Assembly: GCA_934278005.1 (NCBI GenBank)
Contig: CAKQWG010000027.1
Location: 1-25,121 of the forward strand
DNA from: an uncultured Pirellulaceae bacterium
Lineage (GTDB): Bacteria > Planctomycetota > Planctomycetia > Pirellulales > Pirellulaceae
Direction: 5' to 3'
DNA length: 25,121 nt
In this document: in pieces, positions 8,075 through 16,524 of the stretch
Layout of the letters: each line of letters starts with the position of its first letter
Position numbering within the stretch: position 1 is the first letter of the stretch
The notes under the pieces: model-generated
What the model saw: the letters and a program-made list of their open reading frames with translations, nothing else
The model's database searches: none
Told to the model about the DNA's origin: nothing
Position numbers and translations under genes: made by a program

Positions 8075-8331
8075 AATTCAAGCGAATCCATATCGAGCAA
8101 ATCGCCGTCATGCTGCTCGGTAGCCAGCGTCATTTCGCCCGGCTCACTGAGGAAGATCTTGTCCTGCAAGATTTCTTGCAAGACGATCTCCATCTTGTTC
8201 TCTGGCGGATTGTCCACCAGCGGACGACTGCCGCGATTGAGCTGTACCAATCGCTTTTGGATCAACGTCGAGAGCTTAAAACGGCCACCGACTTTGTTAA
8301 CGATCTCTTCTTCTTTAAGTTCTTCTAGCAT
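8071..8331 (-). CDS. rpoZ: RNA polymerase omega subunit
   Basis: Omega is a small accessory subunit that helps fold and stabilise the beta-prime subunit of RNA polymerase. The 86-aa product contains the family pattern: [21 protein letters not shown] (about 14-34), then a second helix [15 protein letters not shown]. The acidic C-terminal tail is variable in the family. The place in the operon, between gmk and the coenzyme A genes, is widely conserved in bacteria and strengthens the call. Its ribosome binding site AGGG overlaps the gmk stop codon, and its own stop overlaps the coaC start, so gmk, rpoZ and coaC are very likely translated from one mRNA. Confidence 0.9.
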   Translation of the reverse strand: MLEELKEEEIVNKVGGRFKLSTLIQKRLVQLNRGSRPLVDNPPENKMEIVLQEILQDKIFLSEPGEMTLATEQHDGDLLDMDSLEL

Positions 8332-8340
8332 GAATTTTCC

Positions 8341-9042
8341 CTAGCAGTATTGGTGTAAGGTGTGACAGATTTCGGAAGCGGTTAACCGTACTTGATGATT
8401 GATTATTTCGTGCTTGTAATGCTTCAATGCTTTTAGTTCGTCCGCAGCGACTTCCAATCTTCGCTGGATCGCTTGTTCATCGTCGGTGCCGCGCCGCCGC
8501 AGCCGGATCGACAATTCTTCCAAAGAGCCGGGATGCACAAACAGGCTGATCGCATCCGGCCGCTGGGCCATCACGCTCAAGGCACCTTGAACGTCAATCT
8601 CTAGCAACATCCATTTGCCGTCCTTCAAACCACGTTCGACTTGGGCCAGCGGCGTGCCGTACCAATCCCCGCGCCCAAAAACCTCTTTACACTCTAAAAA
8701 ACCTCCTGCTTGCCGCATGCGCTCGAATTGTTCGTGGCTAACAAATTCGTAATCGCGGCCGGCCACTTCGCCCACCCGCTGCTTGCGCGTCGTAGCTGAG
8801 ATGGCCAATTCGATCGGCAGCGGACAGTTTGCTAACAGTTCGCGAACCACCGTGCTCTTTCCAGCTCCCGAGGGTCCGGACAGAATGATCAAGTGGCCAG
8901 TTTTGGGCAGCTCCAGGTTGGCTTGCACCGCAGTTCCTCCGGAGATTTGCTCAGCTACTGTCCGCGACTGTATCGGTGTAAGCCTAGCATCGGGTGCCGC
9001 GCGGCTTGGTTTGGTAAGCTGGGGAGTTGAGGGCTGAGCCAT
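8341..9042 (-). CDS. gmk: Guanylate kinase
   Basis: Guanylate kinase phosphorylates GMP to GDP with ATP. The 233-aa protein has the P-loop GPSGAGKS (56-63), the GMP-binding SATTRKQRVGEVAGRDYEFVS segment, GRGDWYGTP, LLEIDVQGA and the lid arginines in RLRRRGTDDEQAIQRRL. It carries about 48 extra N-terminal residues rich in Pro, Ser, Thr and Ala that are not in typical enzymes of about 205 residues. There is no internal ATG before the core. The ATG lies 2 bp after the yicC stop codon, so the extension is probably translated. An alternative is initiation at an in-frame GTG closer to the core. rpoZ follows 9 bp later. Confidence 0.95.
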   Translation of the reverse strand: MAQPSTPQLTKPSRAAPDARLTPIQSRTVAEQISGGTAVQANLELPKTGHLIILSGPSGAGKSTVVRELLANCPLPIELAISATTRKQRVGEVAGRDYEFVSHEQFERMRQAGGFLECKEVFGRGDWYGTPLAQVERGLKDGKWMLLEIDVQGALSVMAQRPDAISLFVHPGSLEELSIRLRRRGTDDEQAIQRRLEVAADELKALKHYKHEIINHQVRLTASEICHTLHQYC

Positions 9043-9044
9043 GG

Positions 9045-9938
9045 CTACTCTACATTCTGCACAAGTTCGCGCATTTGTTCTATGATAGTCTTGATGTCCA
9101 CCACGCGCTGAGCGATTTCCGCGTCGCCGGCTTTGGAGCCGATGGTATTGGCCTCGCGAAACAGCTCCTGGATCAGGAAGTCTAGCTTGCGACCTTGGCT
9201 TTCTTCAGCCGCCAATAACTTTTTAAACTGAGAAAAGTGGCTGCGCAAGCGAACGATCTCTTCGCGAATGTCGGCTTTATCAGCCATGATCAACACTTCA
9301 CGGGCTAAATCGGCCTCTGGCAAGTTGGCCCCCAGTTCGGAGAGCACGCTGGTCAGCCGCGATTCCAAGCGGTGGCGATATTCGTCGATGACCAGCGGTG
9401 CACGCTGCTCAATCTCTGCCGTCAATTCGGCCAGGCAGATTAACTGCCGACTCAATTCCTCCCCCATCGACTGGCCCTCTGCGCGGCGCATGCTGTTGAG
9501 GCACTCGAGAGTTTCAGCGAGTGTGGCCATAACCTCCGCCACCAATGCTTCCGGAATGGACTCATCGCTCCCCAAGCTATTGCGTTCAGCCACGACTCCT
9601 GGCAGCAGCAGCACATCGCGGAGCGCCACATGGCCATCCACGTCCAACTTGACTCCCAGCGCTTGGCACTGGCGGACGTAGCTCTGAATCACCTCTTCGT
9701 GTAGCTGATAGCGATTCTCCGGCGTCCCTCCCAAGAGCTGCAAGTTCAGCTGCAGTGAGCCGCGGCGAAGCGTTTTACGGACCAGTGTCTCGATTTGCGG
9801 TTCGAGTCCGCGCAGGCTATCGCAGGTGCGGATCTGCACCTTCAAATGGCGGTTGTTGACCGCGCGCACCTCGGCAGCGATCTCGCCGGCAGCGTAGGCA
9901 CGCCGCCCTTGCCCTTGTCCCGTCATGCTCAGTAGCAC
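9045..9938 (-). CDS. yicC: YicC family endoribonuclease-like protein
   Basis: YicC-family proteins are cytoplasmic, and some have been linked to RNA turnover. The 297-aa product has the N-terminal signature SMTGQGQG followed by a VRAVNNRHLK segment. It ends with the conserved C-terminal pattern ADKADIREEIVRLRSHF...RKLDFLIQELFREANTIGSKA. I chose the GTG at 9938, which gives MLLSMTGQG as in other members and has GAGG 7 nt upstream. The frame also opens from an ATG at 10022, which would add 28 unconserved residues; that ATG overlaps the stop of an 11-codon upstream frame. gmk begins 2 bp after the stop codon. The yicC-gmk-rpoZ-coaBC order is found widely in bacteria. Confidence 0.9.
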   Translation of the reverse strand: MLLSMTGQGQGRRAYAAGEIAAEVRAVNNRHLKVQIRTCDSLRGLEPQIETLVRKTLRRGSLQLNLQLLGGTPENRYQLHEEVIQSYVRQCQALGVKLDVDGHVALRDVLLLPGVVAERNSLGSDESIPEALVAEVMATLAETLECLNSMRRAEGQSMGEELSRQLICLAELTAEIEQRAPLVIDEYRHRLESRLTSVLSELGANLPEADLAREVLIMADKADIREEIVRLRSHFSQFKKLLAAEESQGRKLDFLIQELFREANTIGSKAGDAEIAQRVVDIKTIIEQMRELVQNVE

Positions 9939-10018
9939 TAAGTGGCCTCGTTGTGGTCGATGCGGCAGCGAATAATAACTTCCCTCTCGAGCATACGTGG
10001 GTGTCTGCTTGCAGCCAG

Positions 10019-10054
10019 TCATTTCCGAGCTTGACTACTGCAAGTTCGCCCCAC
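10019..10054 (-). CDS. Candidate 11-codon upstream reading frame before yicC
   Basis: On the minus strand a strong ribosome binding site, AGGAGGG (10061-10067), is followed after 6 nt by a GTG at 10052-10054. This opens an 11-codon frame encoding MGRTCSSQARK. Its TGA (10019-10021) overlaps the ATG at 10020-10022 as ATGA, and that ATG is in frame with yicC. The layout is that of a leader peptide coupled to a downstream gene. Nothing in the peptide suggests an attenuator. It may be coincidence, so confidence is low. Confidence 0.3.
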   Translation of the reverse strand: MGRTCSSQARK

Positions 10055-10151
10055 TTAGATCCCTCCTGAACGCGTGGCACAGGAGGCAAGAAAAATATGG
10101 TGGCTAAGCGGCTGCGACATTAGTTCCGACGCCTACGAGCAGCCAAGACAA

Positions 10152-10709
10152 CTAGGGCTTCTCGGCGGACTCAGCTGGAGAATCAGCCCCTGGCGTTTCA
10201 TCGGCTGGCGTTTCAGCAACTGGGGTTTGCTCGGCGGGAGTGGCATCGGTCGCGGGCGTTAGCTCCATTGCCGGTGTAGCCGAGCTGCTGTCAGCTGCGG
10301 TAGCAGCCGGCGTGCTGGCAGCCGGCGTGCTGGCAACAGGCGTGTTCATCGCTGGCAAGCCATCGTTCGCGGGGCTGGTCGCGGCTGGCTTTACCAACGG
10401 ATCTGCAGTGGAAGTCATGCTGCTGGTAGGGCGTGTCTCTACGCCACTGCCTGGCAGGGCGCGATCGCGGAGAAAATACACAGCCCCGGCGCACAGAGTA
10501 ATCCACACGGCGGCCACCACGATCGTGATACGAGTGAACAAATCACCCGCCTTGGTGCCGAACGCGCTTTGTCCGCCTGCACCACCTAGGGCTCCCGTGA
10601 GACCACCTCCACGACCGCGCTGGACCAAGACCAGCATCACCAGGAACACGGACGTGATGAAGATGCTCGTCCCAAAAAAGTACTGCGAAAAATCTGCTAC
10701 CAAGAGCAT
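10152..10709 (-). CDS. secG: Preprotein translocase subunit SecG with a Pro/Ala/Thr-rich tail
   Basis: SecG is the small inner-membrane partner of SecYE in protein export. The first 80 residues fit the family: a membrane helix at about 9-29, the conserved cytoplasmic loop with [17 protein letters not shown] and [10 protein letters not shown], and a second helix at about 60-80. A low-complexity tail of about 100 residues rich in Pro, Ala, Thr and Glu follows and is not part of typical SecG; it shows repeated STPAA and TPAE-like units. The frame is open further upstream, but the ATG at 10709 has AAGGAA 6 nt before it and starts just ahead of helix 1. It lies 37 bp after tpiA. The 213 bp after it hold only the candidate leader frame of yicC. 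Confidence 0.9.
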   Translation of the reverse strand: MLLVADFSQYFFGTSIFITSVFLVMLVLVQRGRGGGLTGALGGAGGQSAFGTKAGDLFTRITIVVAAVWITLCAGAVYFLRDRALPGSGVETRPTSSMTSTADPLVKPAATSPANDGLPAMNTPVASTPAASTPAATAADSSSATPAMELTPATDATPAEQTPVAETPADETPGADSPAESAEKP

Positions 10710-10746
10710 TACCGATTCCTTAAGCGATGAATTAAGTTCGAACTTC

Positions 10747-11502
10747 TCAGTGGGCTGCGGCCACGATCGCAGCAAAACTGTCGGCCTTCAATGCTGCGCC
10801 ACCCACCAGGGCCCCATCGATGTTGGGTTGTCCCATGAGTTCGGCTGCATTGTCCGGTTTGACACTGCCGCCGTACTGAATGCGAATCGCATCGGCGGCC
10901 TCGACTCCAAACAGCTCCGCCAGCAGTCGCCGGATTTGTGCATGGACGTCTTCGGCTTGGGCGGGCGTGGCGGTCTTGCCTGTGCCGATGGCCCATACCG
11001 GCTCGTAGGCCACTACAATTTGAACCGCTTGCTCGGGGGTTAGCCCGACCAGCGACCCGCGAACTTGCGCGTCGATTACTTCAGCCGTAGCGTCCTCTTC
11101 CCGCTGACTTAAGGTTTCGCCGACGCACACGATCGGTGTCAAGCCATAGCTCAACGCGGCCTTGGTCTTGGCATTGACCGCAGCGTCTGTCTCGCCAAAC
11201 AGTTGGCGGCGTTCGCTGTGCCCCAGGATGACGCATGTGCAGCCAACATCCCTAAGCATCGCTCCGCTCACTTCACCGGTAAAAGCTCCCTCTTTCTCTG
11301 CCGACATGTTCTGTGCGCCCAGGCCGATTTCGAAGCCTTGTAAGGCCTCGGCAACCTGCGACAGGAAGACGGCCGGTGGACACAAAGCCACCTGCACCTG
11401 GTTGTCGTTAGGCAAGAGAGTTGCCAACTGGTGTGCCAAGTCCACAGCGGACTCGCACAACAGATTCATTTTCCAATTGCCAGCGATAAATGGCTTTCTC
11501 AA
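10747..11502 (-). CDS. tpiA: Triosephosphate isomerase
   Basis: TpiA interconverts dihydroxyacetone phosphate and glyceraldehyde 3-phosphate in glycolysis. The 251-aa TIM barrel is of standard length. Catalytic residues are all visible: Asn9 and Lys11 in AGNWKMN, His95 in ILGHSERR and Glu167 in [12 protein letters not shown], with the phosphate-binding IQYGGSV and GALVGGA near the end. The start is a TTG, which matches the family N-terminus exactly, and its TTG overlaps the TGA of the upstream DAHP synthase gene (TTGA). GGAG lies about 10 nt upstream, across a run of eight A residues. Translation is probably coupled to the upstream gene. Confidence 0.96.
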   Translation of the reverse strand: MRKPFIAGNWKMNLLCESAVDLAHQLATLLPNDNQVQVALCPPAVFLSQVAEALQGFEIGLGAQNMSAEKEGAFTGEVSGAMLRDVGCTCVILGHSERRQLFGETDAAVNAKTKAALSYGLTPIVCVGETLSQREEDATAEVIDAQVRGSLVGLTPEQAVQIVVAYEPVWAIGTGKTATPAQAEDVHAQIRRLLAELFGVEAADAIRIQYGGSVKPDNAAELMGQPNIDGALVGGAALKADSFAAIVAAAH

Positions 11503-12554
11503 TTTTTTTTATCTCCAGATTGTTTGGTCGATTGTTTGGTCGAAATGGTTTTGCCAAATAGCTCGGCCAATTTTCTCATCTGTCCCATCAGTTCGTCATA
11601 CTGCGCGGGCAGCAGGGCTTGTGGGCCATCGCTTTTGGCCTCTTCGGGACAATCATGAACTTCGATATGCACGCCATCGGCCCCTACAGCGAGCCCCGCC
11701 AGGGCACAAGCCGGAATCAGATCTGGACGTCCGGTTGCGTGGCTAGGGTCGACGATTATCGGTAGGTGGCTCAGCAACTTAGCCAGGGCCACGGAAGCCA
11801 CGTCATACAAGTTGCGGGTCGCGCTGTCAAAGCCTTTGACGCCGCGCTCACACAGAACCACCGCAGAATTGCCTTGGCTCAAGACATATTCGGCACTCAT
11901 CAACAGATCGGTAACCGTGGCCGACATACCGCGTTTGAGCAGCACCGGCCGGCGCGTCCGACCGGCTTCGGTGAGCAGTACAAAATTCTGCATATTGCGG
12001 GCTCCGATCTGCAGCATGTCGGAATATTCCGCAACGACTTCAACATTGCGCGGATCGGTGACTTCAGTCACGACGGGCATCGAGTGCTTGAGGCCCACAT
12101 CGCGCAGAATTTTTAGTCCTTCCACCCCTAAACCTTGAAAGGCGTAGGGGCTGGTGCGCGGCTTGTAAGCTCCACCGCGAAAAATATTTGCGCCACTCGC
12201 TCGCACTGCCTGAGCGATACGGTCCATCCGCTCCGGCTCTTCGACCGAGCACGGACCAGCGATCATGGCTAAATGACCACCCCCCACTTTCACCCCAGAG
12301 ACATCCACAACGCTTCCCTGCGGATGAGCATCCAGACTGGCCAATTTGTAAGGCGGCAGTACAGGAATGACGTCAGCCACACCCGCGATCGCCCTTAATG
12401 GCGTTTCTCGCAGCGTATCCTCGTCTCCAATGATTCCAACAATCGTGCGAAAAGTTCCACGGCTCAAGTGGGCGGTGAGCCCCATAGCTTCCACGCGTTG
12501 GATCACATGGTCAACCTCTTGGTCGGTAGCTCCATTACGTAATATGAGTATCAA
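11499..12554 (-). CDS. aroF: 3-deoxy-7-phosphoheptulonate (DAHP) synthase, type I-beta with N-terminal regulatory domain
   Basis: DAHP synthase condenses phosphoenolpyruvate and erythrose 4-phosphate, the first step of the shikimate pathway. From the TTG at 12554 the product is 351 aa. Residues 1-70 or so form the ferredoxin-like domain ([13 protein letters not shown], then [10 protein letters not shown]) that mediates feedback control in the Thermotoga-type enzyme. The barrel follows with [53 protein letters not shown] and GVHIEVH. The TTG gives the usual family start and has AAGG 8 nt upstream. The frame is open back to 12809, with an ATG at 12659 that lacks a ribosome binding site. The 270 bp to the divergent gene at 12825 hold nothing else recognisable. 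The gene symbol is by analogy. Confidence 0.92.
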   Translation of the reverse strand: MILILRNGATDQEVDHVIQRVEAMGLTAHLSRGTFRTIVGIIGDEDTLRETPLRAIAGVADVIPVLPPYKLASLDAHPQGSVVDVSGVKVGGGHLAMIAGPCSVEEPERMDRIAQAVRASGANIFRGGAYKPRTSPYAFQGLGVEGLKILRDVGLKHSMPVVTEVTDPRNVEVVAEYSDMLQIGARNMQNFVLLTEAGRTRRPVLLKRGMSATVTDLLMSAEYVLSQGNSAVVLCERGVKGFDSATRNLYDVASVALAKLLSHLPIIVDPSHATGRPDLIPACALAGLAVGADGVHIEVHDCPEEAKSDGPQALLPAQYDELMGQMRKLAELFGKTISTKQSTKQSGDKKN

Positions 12555-12824
12555 CAGCAGGACCTTGGCAAGTATGGAAGTCGTTGGGATCGCATAGTTT
12601 AACGCTGCTCTTGGAAGCCGTCGAGACGTTTCGGGCGGGTTTGGCCCAGATGGAGCCATAGCTGCGTCTAGCGGAGGGTGGCAGTTGGCCGCAAAAATGG
12701 CAAAGTCGTCAATACCCAGCTGACAGGTGCCGATAATGTCCCATGACGAGTGCAAACTATGCAAAAGTGCCTGCCAGCTGAGATGTCGCTCGCTTTGCCT
12801 TTCTCCCAAGGAGCCAAGATCGCT

Positions 12825-13793
12825 ATGGAAATCGGTGTTCGGTCAGCCCATCCGCAGCGCCCACTACAGCAGCAGCCTATAGCGGCCAGTTCTGCAGGAG
12901 CCAGTTCAGCAGCGGCCAGTTCTGCAGCGGCCAGTTCTGCAGTGACCAGCCCCGCGGTAGACAGACGCGCAGCGGACAAAAGTCTCCAAAGCCTGTTTAG
13001 CGAAGTGCTCCGAGGCGCAGGACGCGTGGGTTTTGCATCGGCCCACACAGCGGAACAGGGCGACGCACAGGCTTCGCGACCACTCGAGGAACGCATCGCA
13101 CAGACTTGGAATGACTGGTATCAGACCACACAATCCGGGCGATATGCCACTCCGAAAATGACGGCCAGCTTGGGAGAGGGCTTTGGCAACATCCTGCAAA
13201 GAGCCTACGAAGCGGGTGGCTACGTCGCCCCACATGCCTTTCTGAACAGCCTCTCACCTGCTGAGCTGGCCACTGTGCAGCACGTGCATCTGCTCGCCGA
13301 GCCGATCCAGGTCGATAGCCTGTCTGAGGAGGGAGCGCTGAATCTGCTGCTCCCCGCCGCAGCTCAGGTCGATCTGAATCGAGACGGATTGACCCATTCA
13401 GGGGCGGGTGCCATTTTGAAATTCCCCGACAGCACGACTCCACCTGCCGTGGTGGCCGCCTGGGAACAGGCCACGCAGGACTTGCCATTCGGAGAGCGGA
13501 TGACCTATGTGCTGCAGATGAAACTGCCGGTCCTATTGGCCAATATGGAGCTTGACCAGCAAGGACACTTTGTGCGGCAGCGCCAGCCGGGTGATGCGGA
13601 CTTCGTCAATCCATTGGCAGCCGCCGGATACTCGTTTGAGCAGGCCGCCTCAGCCTGGATGGACCACCTAAACTATTTCAAAAATCAGCTCGATCCCGCC
13701 CGATATGCCAAAGACATGCAGTTCTGGCAAACCTTCCAAAGCGCACTCAGAGACAACTCTGCTCAATCCACACTGCGCCGCGCCACGGCCTAG
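12825..13793 (+). CDS. Hypothetical protein with Ala/Ser-rich N-terminal region
   Basis: I do not recognise this 322-aa protein. Residues 1-60 or so are low complexity, with a run of ASSAA-type repeats encoded by a 15-bp tandem repeat. The rest looks globular, with helical segments such as [19 protein letters not shown] and a C-terminal stretch rich in aromatic residues ([19 protein letters not shown]). One loop, DLNRDGLT, resembles the start of an EF-hand calcium loop, but the acidic residue expected at position 12 is absent. I see no signal peptide or membrane helix. AAGGAG lies 11 nt before the ATG at 12825; upstream in-frame ATGs at 12750 and 12783 lack one. It diverges from the DAHP synthase gene and precedes proA by 213 bp, a spacer in which I see nothing notable. 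Confidence 0.7.
   Translation: MEIGVRSAHPQRPLQQQPIAASSAGASSAAASSAAASSAVTSPAVDRRAADKSLQSLFSEVLRGAGRVGFASAHTAEQGDAQASRPLEERIAQTWNDWYQTTQSGRYATPKMTASLGEGFGNILQRAYEAGGYVAPHAFLNSLSPAELATVQHVHLLAEPIQVDSLSEEGALNLLLPAAAQVDLNRDGLTHSGAGAILKFPDSTTPPAVVAAWEQATQDLPFGERMTYVLQMKLPVLLANMELDQQGHFVRQRQPGDADFVNPLAAAGYSFEQAASAWMDHLNYFKNQLDPARYAKDMQFWQTFQSALRDNSAQSTLRRATA
12882..12956 (+). repeat. 15-bp tandem repeat inside the hypothetical gene
   Basis: The unit GCGGCCAGTTCTGCA occurs at 12882-12896, 12912-12926 and 12927-12941, with variant copies at 12897-12911 and 12942-12956. Since 15 is a multiple of three, the array encodes AASSA-type units and can change length without breaking the frame. Confidence 0.85.
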
Positions 13794-14006
13794 AGGCGAG
13801 TTTTGGACTAACCGAATCCAAGCTGAGCTGACGTTGACCGCACGGGGGCACTTGGGTGATACTAAGCAGGTCGCCGTACGCCTTGCGGATTATAAGCCGC
13901 CCTGCCGCCCTGCCGCGATCGCGACAAGTGTCACCGAACGATTTGTTGCGACCAGCTTAGAGTTGGTCTATTATCCCTTCACCGGCGCACGAGGATCTGT
14001 GAGATA

Positions 14007-15281
14007 GTGGCGATAGCAATTGAAAGCAACTTGACAGAATATTGTCAGCAGACTGCGCAGCGCGCGCAGCTTGCCTCGCGAGCCCTGAGCATCTTACCGA
14101 CCCACGTCAAAGACCGATGGCTGCTAAGCAGCGCGTCGGCCGTTGAAGATGCTGCCGCAGATATCATCGCTGCCAATGAGATCGACCTGCAGCAGGCTCC
14201 TAGCTATGGCCTCGAAGCGGCGGCCATCGACCGCCTGCGGCTGAACCAAGATCGCATCGCTGATATTGCCAATGCACTGCGGCGGATCGCGGCCCTGCGC
14301 GATCCCATTGGCGAAGTGCTGGATGGCTACGTGCGTCCCAACGGTTTGGAAATTCGCAAAGTCCGCGTGCCGCTAGGAACAGTGTTTTTCATCTACGAAT
14401 CGCGGCCCAACGTGACCGCCGATGCGGCGGCAATTTGCGTCAAAAGTGGCAATGCGGTGATCCTGCGCGGTGGCAAAGAAGCCCTGCATTCCTCCACGGC
14501 GCTGGTGAAGGTTCTGAACCGCGTTGGGGAGCAAGTCGGTTTGCCAGAGGCCGCAGTGCAATTGGTCAGCACGACCGACCGGCAGGCGGTGGGACATTTC
14601 CTAGCTCTGCCTGAGTACATCGATGTGGCCATTCCGCGCGGCGGACGTGGGCTTATCGAACGCGTGGTCAGCGAAGCCCGCATGCCCGTCATCAAACACT
14701 TCGATGGCATTTGTCATGTCTATGTCGATGCGACCGCCGACCAAGAGATGGCTTTGCAGATCGTGGTCAATTCGAAGTGCCAGCGGATGGGAGTCTGCAA
14801 CGCCTGTGAGAGTTTGCTCGTGCATCAATCGGTGGCCGAGGCTTGGCTGCCACGCATTGCCGAACAGTTTGCACAGCGAGGCGTCGAAGTGCGCGGCGAC
14901 GCGACCACTTGCCGCTTGATCCCTAAAGCGATCGCCGCCAAGGCCGAGGACTGGGCGACAGAATATCTCGGACCAACTATCAGCTGCCGAGTCGTCCCGG
15001 ATATCGATGCGGCCATCGCCCATATCGAACGCTATGGCTCCGGTCATACCGACGCCATCGTGACCAGCAGCTTGGCGGCAGCTCAACAGTTCCAGGCCCA
15101 GGTCGACTCCAGCGCAGTGGTGGTTAACGCCAGCACGCGGTTTAACGACGGCGGTGAGTTCGGACTGGGAGCCGAAATTGGCATCAGTACGGACAAATTC
15201 CACGCGCGGGGACCGTGCGGTTTGAACGAACTGACTACTTATAAGTATTTAGTAGTAGGCAATGGGCAGCTACGCAATTGA
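14007..15281 (+). CDS. proA: Gamma-glutamyl phosphate reductase
   Basis: ProA reduces gamma-glutamyl phosphate to glutamate semialdehyde with NADPH, the second step of proline synthesis. The 424-aa protein matches the family length. It shows [14 protein letters not shown], the nucleotide-binding [13 protein letters not shown], and the aldehyde-dehydrogenase-type active site with Cys264 in [12 protein letters not shown]. It ends with [21 protein letters not shown] and [12 protein letters not shown], both diagnostic. The start is a GTG; GAGG is 12 nt upstream and the family N-terminus begins here. No proB is adjacent. The spacer to fliM is 116 bp. Confidence 0.96.
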   Translation: MAIAIESNLTEYCQQTAQRAQLASRALSILPTHVKDRWLLSSASAVEDAAADIIAANEIDLQQAPSYGLEAAAIDRLRLNQDRIADIANALRRIAALRDPIGEVLDGYVRPNGLEIRKVRVPLGTVFFIYESRPNVTADAAAICVKSGNAVILRGGKEALHSSTALVKVLNRVGEQVGLPEAAVQLVSTTDRQAVGHFLALPEYIDVAIPRGGRGLIERVVSEARMPVIKHFDGICHVYVDATADQEMALQIVVNSKCQRMGVCNACESLLVHQSVAEAWLPRIAEQFAQRGVEVRGDATTCRLIPKAIAAKAEDWATEYLGPTISCRVVPDIDAAIAHIERYGSGHTDAIVTSSLAAAQQFQAQVDSSAVVVNASTRFNDGGEFGLGAEIGISTDKFHARGPCGLNELTTYKYLVVGNGQLRN

Positions 15282-15286
15282 GCAGT

Positions 15287-15322
15287 GCAGCCGGGCTTGT
15301 CCCTTGACCGGCTCGGGGCTGC
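15287..15322 (+). terminator. Hairpin after proA, possible terminator
   Basis: GCAGCCGGGC (15287-15296) can pair with GCTCG and GCTGC (15311-15322), giving about 10 pairs with a 2-nt bulge and a 14-nt loop. It starts 5 nt after the proA stop codon. There is no T-run after it, so it is a weak candidate. Confidence 0.3.
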
Positions 15323-15397
15323 CTCACTGGCCATGGATGTCCACCGCTGCTGAACAGATTTTCATTTTAAGTCGGGCACCTGCCACGGAAGGCTCCT

Positions 15398-16405
15398 ATG
15401 TCTAACGATTCGCTGAACTCTGCCCAAGCTGACGATGCGGCGACAGCTGACGCGGCGACCGCGCCCGCCGCCGGACGACGCACCGTGCCGCGACAACGCG
15501 TGGTGGCCTACGATTTCAAACGGCCAGAGCGAGTGGGCAAGGAGCAAATGCGCGCCCTGCAGTCGCTGCATGAAGGGTTCGCTAGAAATTTTGGTGCATC
15601 CCTGTCCGCTCTACTGCGGACTATCGTCGAATCAAAATTGGTCAGCGTGGATCAGCTGACCTACAGCGAATTTGTGTACAGCCTGGAAATCCCTACCTGC
15701 TTCAATCTGCTGCGGCCTACGCCACTGGACGGAAGCTGGATCCTAGACTTCAGCCCCGCTATCTTGTATCCCATCATCGACCGCATGCTGGGCGGAACCG
15801 GATCGACCGAATCGCAAATGGTGCGGCCGCTGAGCGAGATTGAATTGCGATTGACCAATCGTATCACCCACAATTTTCTCCGCGAACTTCAGGCGGCTTG
15901 GAGCAACACGATCCCGCTGGAAATTGAGCTGGAACGCGTCGAGAGCAATCCGCAGCTCGTGCAAATTGTGCCGCCCAACGAAGTAGTCATCCTGGTCAGC
16001 TTTGAGCTGACCATGGGTAAATCACGCGGCATGGTCAACCTGTGCATCCCCTTCAATACGATCGAGCGCATGGGTGGCAAGCTGACCAACAACAGTTGGA
16101 TCAGCCACGCTTCGGCCAAGAGCAATCCTGCCAGCCAGAAACATTTGGAGCAATTGCTGGGCGAATCGCGGGTCGAGATGGTAGTCAGCTTGGCCCAGTC
16201 CACCATCCGCGCCGTCGATCTGCTGCATCTAGCCGTGGGGGATATCGTGACCACTGAAAAGGATGTACGGGAGCTGCTGGAAGTGGAAGTGGCCGGGATA
16301 GGGAAATTCCATGGCAAAGCGGGAGCCTTCAAAGGCAAAAAGGCGGTGGAAATCGTCGCTATTATCGACAAACCAGGCGCGCAGCCTGCTCCACCCTCCG
16401 CTTAG
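15398..16405 (+). CDS. fliM: Flagellar motor switch protein FliM homologue
   Basis: FliM is the middle protein of the flagellar C-ring and receives the CheY signal that switches rotation. The 335-aa product has the FliM core (about 45-240), with the GGTG loop at 132-135 (MLGGTGS) and SEIELRLTNRI. A C-terminal SpoA domain follows (about 255-325: VEMVVSLAQSTIRAVDLLHLAVGDIV). The N-terminus is Ala/Asp-rich, and the LSQDEIDALL-type CheY-binding motif is not recognisable. GGAAGG lies 5 nt before the ATG. No other flagellar gene is in the window. Since SpoA domains also occur in FliN and type III secretion proteins, the FliM call rests on the middle domain and the length. Confidence 0.9.
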   Translation: MSNDSLNSAQADDAATADAATAPAAGRRTVPRQRVVAYDFKRPERVGKEQMRALQSLHEGFARNFGASLSALLRTIVESKLVSVDQLTYSEFVYSLEIPTCFNLLRPTPLDGSWILDFSPAILYPIIDRMLGGTGSTESQMVRPLSEIELRLTNRITHNFLRELQAAWSNTIPLEIELERVESNPQLVQIVPPNEVVILVSFELTMGKSRGMVNLCIPFNTIERMGGKLTNNSWISHASAKSNPASQKHLEQLLGESRVEMVVSLAQSTIRAVDLLHLAVGDIVTTEKDVRELLEVEVAGIGKFHGKAGAFKGKKAVEIVAIIDKPGAQPAPPSA

Positions 16406-16479
16406 GCTATCGATTTGCCTGCGGTGGCAAGCGCCGCACTCATGGCCTGCCTGGAACGCTGCCTTCGGTAAAAGTGAAC

Positions 16480-16485
16480 TATAAT
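16480..16485 (+). promoter_or_regulatory. Possible -10 box upstream of the HEAT-like gene
   Basis: A perfect TATAAT lies 39 nt before the ATG at 16525. No good -35 box is visible 16-18 nt further upstream, so this is only a candidate. If real, transcription would begin near 16492, which rules out the in-frame GTG at 16474 as the start codon. Confidence 0.35.
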
Positions 16486-16524
16486 AGAGGTATTGCCCCT
16501 TCCGGCAGGCTTCCGCGCAGCTCT

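Noticed and set aside
10097..10123. AGGAGG followed by a short ATG frame on the plus strand
   Set aside because: It encodes only eight residues and lies antisense between secG and yicC; probably chance.
10240..11043. Plus-strand open frame opposite secG and tpiA
   Set aside because: It mirrors the repetitive SecG tail and the well-conserved tpiA gene in the opposite strand; no independent support.
13355..13410. EF-hand calcium site in the hypothetical protein (DLNRDGLT)
   Set aside because: The loop lacks the acidic residue at position 12 and there is no second hand, so calcium binding is not supported.
13705..14007. Open frame between the hypothetical gene and proA
   Set aside because: It overlaps the end of the upstream gene in another frame, has no family similarity and no ribosome binding site.
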